Shown here in pieces: positions 59,001 through 64,000 of a DNA stretch of 64,000 nucleotides. The DNA is taken from assembly GCF_901000735.1 (NCBI RefSeq), contig NC_081541.1:44098263-44162262 (forward strand), given 5' to 3'. Every line of letters begins with the position of its first letter. Within the stretch, counting starts at the first letter, position 1. The notes under the pieces are model-generated. The model was not told where the DNA came from. It made no database searches and was given only the letters and a program-made list of their open reading frames with translations. The translations under genes and the position numbers were made by a program. This DNA is from Corylus avellana (Eukaryota; Streptophyta; Magnoliopsida; Fagales; Betulaceae).

Positions 59001-62000
59001 TTCTAAATTCTCCTCCTCCATTCCCGTGGGGCCAATTACATATTAAACATTAAAAAAGACACCATTAACATAGTGAAACACGTAGATAAAAGAATTGCTT
59101 CATTCCAACTATGTGAAAAATTGCAAAAGAAGAAAAGCCACTTATTTGATTGTCATCCAGCATATAATTATTGCATATCAGCAGAAGAGAAAAACCGTAT
59201 CAATTGAATAAGAGGTTGGCTCTAACCAAAACAAGAGAATGCAACTGTAAAAGAAGAATATCACACACAAATTAAATGCACCATACCCAACAGCAACCAC
59301 TTTTGAAGTAAAATCAATGACCATATCTAATTCACATACAAAGATAGTAGAAAATAGAAAACTATAAAATCAATATCTTGAAATAAATAAAATAATATAA
59401 AAAAGCTAGGGTCAATATACCTTTAACGATTGTTTCCAGAAGAACTGGGCAAATAATGTCAGAAAGGATATGTGATGTTTTCTCCAAATGACTATCACTT
59501 GCATCTTGCCAAAAGAACATCAAGCATGGCATACCAGAGCTTTTCTGTTGACAAGATTGCTGGAAAGAGCAACATTCACTGCCAATAAAGACACCAAAAG
59601 GTAACTTTTCACTTTCAAAGGTTCGGTGTTGTGCCAAACAGCAGTAAAAATGTGGAGTAAGAAGGTGGTAAAATCACACGCGCAAGGGGACAAAATTTAA
59701 CCCAACATTTCATTAATTTATACCATGTAAACAACTGAATGCTAAAGCCAATATTACGACCAAGAGAGATTGCTTGCTTAGAGAGACTTTGAATCTTCAT
59801 TAAGACCAGTTTCATGACCCTTTGGGCTTTTCACAAAGTAATGCAGAGGCAGACACTTCTTGGCTGAAAGGGAGTCTATTAAAGATTCAAACAAGGAGTA
59901 GTGATCTGCCTACACAAGTGACCTCCAATTTGTAGTTTATGGTGTATGTTACCATATCCTTATATCTTTCAATCCTTTAATAGAGACTCCCCTTTCATTA
60001 AGATCATCTTCCTATACTTATGATTTTCCCATTCATTAAAAAGATGATTGGAAGATATTACAAATATGACACCAAATCCATTAAAAAAAAAAGGAAGTGT
60101 TTCAGATAAATCCAAGTTTCCATGGCGTCACACTTCGAATTCAAAACTAGAAAGGTAACTGTCTTCAATTTTTCTCTGCCAGGAAAAAAGGTTTCGAAGG
60201 CAAAAATAATACACCACTCAAAATAACATTGACCAATAATGACACCTGCATACATGTCATAGAAAAATAGCTCCAGGAGTAGCATTAACAAACAGCACAC
60301 CAATTTTTTTTTTTTTTTAATACGAAACTGTTAAAAGGGTTTCAAAGGCAAAAATAATACACCAGTCAAATAGCATTGACCAATAGCTCCAGGGAGTAGC
60401 ATCAACAAACAGCACACCACGTCATGAAGGACATAGTAGCTTGTCATAAAAGATCAATTTTTTTTTTTTTTTTTTTTTGATAAGTAATAAGAAGTTTTAT
60501 CATAAAAGATTAAAATAAGAAACAAAAACATAGAGATAAAGGCAATAGCTATAACTCTAAGACAACTAAGAGAAGATTTTTTATATATATAAGTCCTAGG
60601 AGATAAAAAAAATCAATGATGGATACGAAATGAAGACTATCATAAAACGATCTACGACTGATGCTTGAGAGAAAAACAAGAACATAAACACTTAAGTTAT
60701 TTATCTATGTCATCAACACAGAAAGAACAACTGCACCCGAGCAAGCTGAGGAGTGAATAATTATGGCATGTCACAATCACAGGAGGAAAAGCAGCAGACA
60801 TAACAGGCAGACTTATAGACAAGGCTATTGTATCTGAAACAGTATATAGGAAGTCAAAGGTAAACAGCACACTGAGGAAGATTAAAAATATGAGAACTCC
60901 TTCTAGAGTGCACCATAGATGCACTCATTATCTCATGCAAAGGGAAAAATCTTACAAATGAAGGCCATGATATAATCACACAAGTGATTCTGGGAGGTGA
61001 TCCTATACATCCACATAATAACTAGCGCAGATAAAACAAAGCTAATTCCCAATTTTTGAGTGGAAATAGGACAAAGTAAAAAATCATAATAATTCCTAAA
61101 AAAAAAAAGAAAAAAAAAAAGACAGTCCTCTCTTTATAGAGAACCATTAAACTGAAGAATTTAATAACAGGTACATCTCAACCAAAAATAAATGGACAAG
61201 TCCAGTAGTGCAAAGGACACTAAAAAAGTGTGACTGAAGGAGACACCTCAAAATTCTGAATACCACTAATTAAACCTTAGTGAAAGCATAGTGGTAAAGT
61301 TGGAAGTCCCCAATAAATTTTTTTTTTTGATAAGTGGAAGTCCCCTATAAATTAAAACATGAAGAAGTCTGGATTAGAAGAAATAAAGTCCATTTGTAAT
61401 GTGGTATCCAAACTAGGACTGGGATTAAAAAGCCAGAAGTGTGCAATAGTTATGAAAAGACCTTCAGACAAGAAGTGAAAACCTAACCACCAGCGCTCAA
61501 GAGTGCTTCCATGGCTGTGTGGAGACTACCGTAAGCAAGTTCTAAAGCCTTAATCATGATAAATCAAAACTAAAAGATTTCATCATGATTCTTCTGCTGT
61601 TGTAGAAAGATCCAACAATGATGATGATGGACAACAGATCATAAAGACAACAACAGAGTAGCCCCAAGGAGCTATAAAATTGTGTGAAAAGTTGTTAATA
61701 GATGGTCAATGGCTGATACTTGAGTTTTACACTTTTTTATGTGTATGAAAAACTTAGAAATGTGTGCACTACTTTCATATTACAGCAATGTATATATAAA
61801 TTAAAAAATAAAAAAAAATGAACCAGTTCTTTTATCAATAAAAGTAAAACTGTACAGCTTAGAGGCAGAGAAAAACAAAAGGCCGAGGCAATCAAAAGCC
61901 TCTCAAGCCTTGAACCCTATTCATAAAAAATAAAATAAAATAAGCCTTGCATCTATTTAAGCAGTTTACCATGTCATCTCAAACAATTCATTGCTATAGG

Positions 62001-64000
62001 AATCATGCAATTAGAAGTTAAACTGAACTAACCTGACAGACAAAACCATTCTTTTAAAAACATGACCAAGTTTCTTCTTCTTCCGGAAAGAATTAACAGT
62101 CTCTTGGCACTTATGAAGAACCTCATGCATACTAGTGTTCATCTCTTTCAATAGCATCTGTTTAATAACGCTTCAGTTACTCAGAAAAGGATATAATCAT
62201 TATCAGCAAGCAATAGCAACTGCATCAGTGAAATACCAACCTCATTTAGATGAATATGACCAACCAGGCCTGCATCAATTTCAGAACTTCCTGACACAGT
62301 TTGTTGTTCTTTATATCTGCAAGTACGAAACATAGCTTAAAATTTTACATATTACATCAAGCACAACATAATTACTCAATCATTTCCCGATTACAGAATA
62401 AGAATTAAACTGAACAAAAAAATGGGGGGGGGGGGGTGGTTTCGAGGATGAGCATCTCTTTTGCAGTTTCTTTTTTTTACACGCTATTTAGCCACCTGCT
62501 TATACGAAGTTATACAGTCCAATAATTGACTTATAATATGCACTTATCCCAATCTCTCATTCACGTTGAAAGCAACAAGTATACATTTGGTAGCACACAC
62601 GGCAGATAAGTTTATGGTGAAAAACAAGTTATATACATACATATATTCATCCACATACACACACATATATACAGGAGACAACCAAGGCTCACAAGACTAA
62701 CGAATTTATATCATAATATATACTTCACTCACATAATAAGGAATAACAAATAATCCTTGTTTCTCAGATCCAACTATAAACCAACATATATTGCACAAAA
62801 AGAACACAGACTGATAACATAATCAACAAGGACAGTGGCATTGTGCCTTACTTTTACATGTACAGAACATGCATAAATATGTAAGAGAAGACTAAAAAAA
62901 AAAAAGTACAGTTGAAGTGGAAAAACATACTCAATCAGGAACTCAACAGCAGTATCTTTAAGGCTGACTTTCTTCAATTGATTCTTCACTAAATATGCTG
63001 CTTTTTCTCGGCAATATTTTCTCCCACAACCACATTCATTCAAAAACAATATCACACGCCGGTCAATAAGTTCATTCTTAAAATTGACCTTGCAAAGCAA
63101 TATTTCCTGAAGAAGACAAAAAATACAAATATAAATGTACAATTATGAGAGATGCCAATGCATTTTCTGCAGAAGCAGAAGAATAATGATAGCTTCTTTA
63201 CTAGCCAAAAGTTGAATACCTTCATCAACTCCCATGAGGAATTGCTGCTTGGAGTAGAATCAAGAACTGCCTTATATGCAGGATTTGACATCGCAGTTGC
63301 AGCTAAGACGCCAACAGGTTCACCAGCAGGCAAAATATTATGGGCCTTACTTCTAGAATCTACCTCATACTCGAATTGGATTATGGAGTTGCTGTTAACA
63401 TTCCTCACTGTGCCATCATAACAAATAACAATATCTCGAAGGATGGCCATTAAGTTTTTAAATAAGGTACCAGGTTCAGACAATCCCCTCGATGAGCGAA
63501 CAATTACTTCTCTCGTAGATATTGAATGAACCAGCTCCTCATATGGATCTAACCCATGAAAAAAACAGCTTTGGATTAATCCATATTCTGCAGAAGGATA
63601 ATCAACTCCATCAGAAGAATATTTACTATGGAAAAGATAGGCCACATCTTCAACCAATGTCTTGGAGTAGAACTTTCCCTTATCAAAAAGCTGCAGGCCC
63701 AAAAAGCCAATTTGTTGAACTACTTTGTTAATAGCTGAATCACTTTTGGAGTCGACTAAATCACCCAATGCAGACGACTGTAGAATAAAATTTGTAACCG
63801 GCACCTTCACAAGTTTGATGTGATTCTCTAATTGCAATTGCACCAGCTCATTGTATGTTGACCTTAGGTGATACAGCAAAGGAGAAACAACCTGAAAATT
63901 CTTTCGAATTGTTTGTATGACCTCGCTGGATATGGCAAAATCCTCTAACCCGACACTGAAACCTTCTGTAAATATGTTTTCCATCAACAAAGGCTGTAGA
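50084..64000 (-). CDS. NRPE1: RNA polymerase V largest subunit, C-terminal 1388 residues (partial)
   Basis: Pol V makes scaffold transcripts that recruit AGO4-siRNA complexes in RNA-directed DNA methylation. Exons: 64000(partial)-63220, 63106-62931, 62316-62241, 62157-62033, 59578-59421, 56361-56090, 55908-55735, 54617-54477, 54365-52657, 51732-51618, 50524-50084. All phases agree. The first exon holds the trigger-loop side of the polymerase (AGEPVGVLAATAMSNPAYKA); the Mg-binding catalytic loop lies beyond the window. Exon 54617-54477 has TPRKCFERAAEKRHTDSL. The big exon opens with an acidic linker, then 18 PWGKK-type repeats (about 54113-53384) and further WG/GW dipeptides to about 52850. 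The DeCL domain (SRCLYVVSTDGRKEDFSYRK, then KYPDIGETFIAKYF) comes from the last two exons. The protein ends in an 11-residue GW repeat tail instead of the QS-rich tail of Arabidopsis. The WG repeats exclude NRPD1 (Pol IV). Confidence 0.95.
50105..50351 (-). repeat. 33-bp coding repeats: C-terminal GW tail of NRPE1
   Basis: Seven full 11-residue units of the form N(R/Q)EKTPxxEGW plus one shortened unit (NRDGW) follow directly after the DeCL domain and run to within six codons of the stop. Six of the units carry a GW dipeptide; one has GG and the last has GS. Nucleotide identity between units is high, so the array expanded recently. Confidence 0.9.
52083..52310. repeat. Tandem duplication, period 112 bp, in NRPE1 intron
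   Basis: 'ggcacatttacatRaaataa' starts at 52089 and again at 52201. The match continues through 'ggttaagtgatacc', 'ccaagtgggtgtgtgcctt' and 'gtgatctaattcag' to 'ggtacaagcctaaag'. There are only a handful of differences over the 112-bp unit. It is noncoding and inside the intron 52656-51733. Confidence 0.9.
52619..52642. repeat. (TA)n microsatellite next to an NRPE1 splice donor
   Basis: About 12 TA units lie 15-38 bases downstream (on the minus strand) of the donor of the large WG exon at 52657. Such tracts are polymorphic and could serve as a marker. Confidence 0.85.
53384..54113 (-). repeat. 39/42-bp coding repeats: AGO-hook WG array of NRPE1
   Basis: Eighteen units of 13-16 residues, consensus (A/E/T)(N/S)PWGKKAGDV(V)DG. 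Seventeen carry PWG; one (about 53479-53517) has decayed to NSLGIRA. Units alternate between a 13-residue (DVDG) and a 14-residue (DVVDG) form. The array binds AGO4-type proteins in known NRPE1 proteins. Because the units are multiples of three bases, all frames on the opposite strand also stay open. Confidence 0.93.
55520..55748. repeat. Tandem duplication that copies an NRPE1 exon end and its 5' splice site
   Basis: Copy 1 (55520-55644) and copy 2 (55645-55748) both run from 'tgatcatgag' through 'aagattcgaattttgaca', 'cataagacttagaatgatat' and 'caaagcattcaaaacaaaa' to 'acttacagaaagtgt'. Copy 2 overlaps the last bases of exon 55908-55735 and its donor (TTTCT|GTAAGT on the minus strand). Copy 1 therefore contains a second, intact donor about 120 bases further into the intron. 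Confidence 0.9.
56481..56850. repeat. 48-bp tandem duplication split by the LINE insertion
   Basis: 'aaagactgaaaaagataata' followed by 'cttagacRagacctaatatt' and 'caatgcgta' occurs left of the LINE (to 56520) with its end displaced to the right side, and a second whole copy follows at about 56803-56850. The LINE landed inside the first of two tandem copies, so the duplication predates the insertion. Confidence 0.75.
56504..56791 (-). mobile_element. LINE 3' end (254 bp) with 17-bp TSD, in NRPE1 intron
   Basis: The 17-mer agacaagacctaatatt occurs at 56504-56520 and 56775-56791. The insert, read on the minus strand, encodes the last residues of a LINE reverse transcriptase protein (CLMWCIWNERNARCFENS, then FFFCTLYSWTAAW and a stop). 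The shared 3' UTR follows ('atacttcccgtgtatatgg', 'ttgcgcccctttgcgctctt', 'attacttatc' plus poly(A)). This copy gives the identity of all the shorter tails in the window. Confidence 0.9.
57958..58145 (-). mobile_element. LINE 3'-end fragment in NRPE1 intron
   Basis: 'tttttgataagtaatcgaaa', 'acacatgaagtatacaagag' and 'tagaaatagaaaaaggatc' match the reverse of the shared LINE end and parallel the fragment at 16395-16560. The right boundary is unclear because another repeat (about 58147-58330, 'ggctcgtttggta' start, hAT-like in appearance) adjoins it. Confidence 0.65.
58332..58603 (+). mobile_element. tRNA-derived SINE (family B, Au-like) with 20-bp TSD
   Basis: The flanks aactgccacagaSgccctta (58332-58351 and 58584-58603) differ at one base. 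The 232-bp body has pol III boxes, 'ggttggctcaatggttgg' (A) and 'ggtttgaaaccc' (B). Its 3' part, 'ggattagttggagcgaagct', then 'ccgaatacttggtgccaaat' and a short A-rich end, resembles the Au SINE tail as I remember it. It appears full length, in an NRPE1 intron in antisense orientation to the gene. Confidence 0.87.
58930..59068 (+). mobile_element. tRNA-derived SINE (family A) with 11-bp TSD, in NRPE1 intron
   Basis: 'gataactcaatcggctgg' (box A-like), 'ggtcactagttctaaattct' (a mutated box B) and a poly(A)-like end. It is flanked by gacaccattaa at 58930-58940 and 59058-59068. The family is shared with 19793-19943 and 33391-33538. Confidence 0.82.
60188..60419. repeat. Diverged direct duplication in NRPE1 intron
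   Basis: 'ggtttcRaaggcaaaaataa' with 'tacaccaStcaaa', 'cattgaccaat', 'agctccagg' and 'caacaaacagcacacca' occurs at about 60188-60302 and again at about 60339-60419. A T run and about 20 unique bases separate the copies. The first copy has about 30 extra bases in the middle. Confidence 0.8.
60444..60510 (-). mobile_element. Short LINE tail insertion with 11-bp TSD
   Basis: tcataaaagat occurs at 60444-60454 and 60500-60510. The insert is a long T run followed by 'gataagtaataagaag', the reverse of the LINE terminus. It lies in the largest NRPE1 intron. Confidence 0.75.
61301..61352 (-). mobile_element. 16-bp LINE tail insertion with 18-bp TSD
   Basis: tggaagtccccWataaat is found at 61301-61318 and 61335-61352 with one mismatch. 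Only a T run plus GATAAG separates the copies: the minimal LINE terminus CTTATC plus poly(A) in reverse. It lies in an NRPE1 intron. Confidence 0.82.

Overview
The window is nuclear DNA from a flowering plant, very probably a woody eudicot. The genes are intron-rich with GT-AG introns, the intergenic DNA is AT-rich, and every protein I recognise has its closest remembered relative in eudicots. The dispersed repeats, LINE 3' ends finishing in TTACTTATC plus poly(A) and small tRNA-derived SINEs, are of a kind I associate with tree genomes such as Fagales; that taxonomic guess is inference only. Two runs of N (455 and 100 bases) mark assembly gaps.

Layout. Bases 1-7475 hold no gene I can support, only diverged duplications and small inverted-repeat elements. 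A complete eight-exon PIP5K gene with MORN repeats lies at 7476-12681 (+). An LRP1-type SHI/STY transcription factor with two exons lies at 17784-19272 (-). A seven-exon gene at 23977-29033 (-) encodes a probably plastid-targeted SirB1-like (Transglut_core2 plus TPR) protein. At 30168-30372 (-) is an orphan last exon of a LAF3/YtcJ-like amidohydrolase. Next to it is an opposite-strand retroelement ORF (30761 +) that runs into the second gap. A small single-exon gene at 32957-33376 (+) encodes a secreted peptide with a twin CX3C motif. A 17-exon bacterial-type (GH2, LacZ-like) beta-galactosidase occupies 35747-48115 (-). The last 11 exons of NRPE1, the largest subunit of RNA polymerase V, run from 50084 to beyond the right edge (-).

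I assembled the exon structures by hand from splice sites. Reading phase is consistent across every junction: PIP5K 737 aa, LRP1 268 aa, SirB1-like 456 aa, beta-galactosidase 1112 aa, and the final 1388 aa of NRPE1. The genes do not form a pathway; this is an ordinary plant gene neighbourhood. NRPE1 acts in RNA-directed DNA methylation, which silences repeats like those found throughout the window.

The most interesting signals are three. First, NRPE1 carries two unrelated tryptophan/glycine repeat arrays: 18 units of about 13-14 aa before the DeCL domain, and an 11-aa EGWN-type array forming the extreme C terminus. Second, the small secreted protein has a hairpinin-like CX3C-X21-CX3C arrangement. 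Third, there is a well-preserved series of target-primed retroposon insertions with target-site duplications, several of them LINE tails only 16-43 bp long. One NRPE1 intron also contains a tandem copy of its own 5' splice site.
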